This document shows, piece by piece, positions 48,915-49,408 of a stretch of 49,408 nt of DNA (within the stretch, counting starts at the first letter, position 1; every line of letters starts with the position of its first letter). The stretch is taken from NCBI GenBank assembly GCA_031284365.1, contig JAISZX010000037.1, positions 1 through 49,408 of the forward strand. Reading direction: 5' to 3'. The DNA is from Holosporaceae bacterium. Lineage in GTDB: Bacteria > Pseudomonadota > Alphaproteobacteria > UBA3830. Both the position numbers and the translations under genes were made by a program. The notes below the pieces were generated by a model, which saw only the letters and a program-made list of their open reading frames with translations, made no database searches and was not told where the DNA came from.

Positions 48915-49408
48915 TTTATTTTTTTTAGCTTTGCAGATTTGCGGGATCAGCTGCGCCGCATGGGTTACATGAACGAGGTTTTCACGTTCATAGATGCAAC
49001 CCACTTGATATCCAAAGGTCAACTATGGAAAGAAAGGGATGAACTTATCAAGAAGAATTACGAAAAAATGAACAACGATAATATATCTAAAGTTGCAGCA
49101 GATGACGAGACACGCTTTGGTTGCAAAGGTGGCAACAAATTTTGGTTACAAGGAGCACGTCAGCGTTGATGCGCAATCCGGAATGATTAACAAAGTTGCA
49201 GTGAGCGATTTACGTGGACAAAGGTACTGTACCAATCCGGCGCGGACAGCTGCTGCAATCAAAGGTTGTCATCTTGCGGCCATAAAACGCAATGATATGA
49301 AGGGGAAAAATCATGATTTGGATCGCTGGATATCTGGTATTCGAGCTCCCTACGAGAAAATTTTCTCAAAAATCGAAAAACGAGTTCGCTACAAAGGAGT
49401 TGTAAAAA
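48915..49408 (+). pseudogene. disrupted IS4/IS5-type DDE transposase (continues past window end)
   Basis: FADLRDQLRRMGYMNEVFTFIDATHLISKGQLWKERDELI...RFGCKGGNKFW then frame change to FGYKEHVSVDAQSGMINKVAVSDLRGQRYCTNPARTAAAIKGCHLAAIKRNDMKGKNHDLDRWISGIRAPYEKIFSKIEKRVRYKGVVK. Confidence 0.85.

Overview
AT-rich bacterial chromosome segment. Gene content and order (rpsB-tsf-pyrH-frr-uppS-cdsA-rseP-bamA-skp-lpxD-fabZ-lpxA-lpxI/B; radA-cvpA; popZ next to tolC) point to an alphaproteobacterium, plausibly an intracellular or host-associated lineage (inference). It carries about 34 supportable coding regions, three tRNAs (Ser-GCT, Ile2-CAT, Met-CAT) and several decayed IS remnants. Most interesting points: (1) four consecutive, overlapping exported M16 peptidase-family genes, of which only one keeps the HxxEH zinc motif; (2) a single-ORF LpxI-LpxB fusion; (3) no dxr between cdsA and rseP, together with a mevalonate-kinase-like GHMP kinase translationally coupled to dnaQ, suggesting isoprenoid pathway replacement; (4) a partial type VI secretion locus tssK-tssL-tssM-tssA directly downstream of glmU-glmS-kdsD-dapE-rimI on the same strand; (5) an in-frame 57-bp duplication of the PopZ C-terminal motif; (6) a REC-PP2C phosphatase / HATPase partner-switching pair; (7) two neighbouring exported or membrane-anchored orphan proteins that both contain 9-aa (27-bp) repeats. 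All product calls come from reading motifs and gene order by eye; no database search was run.
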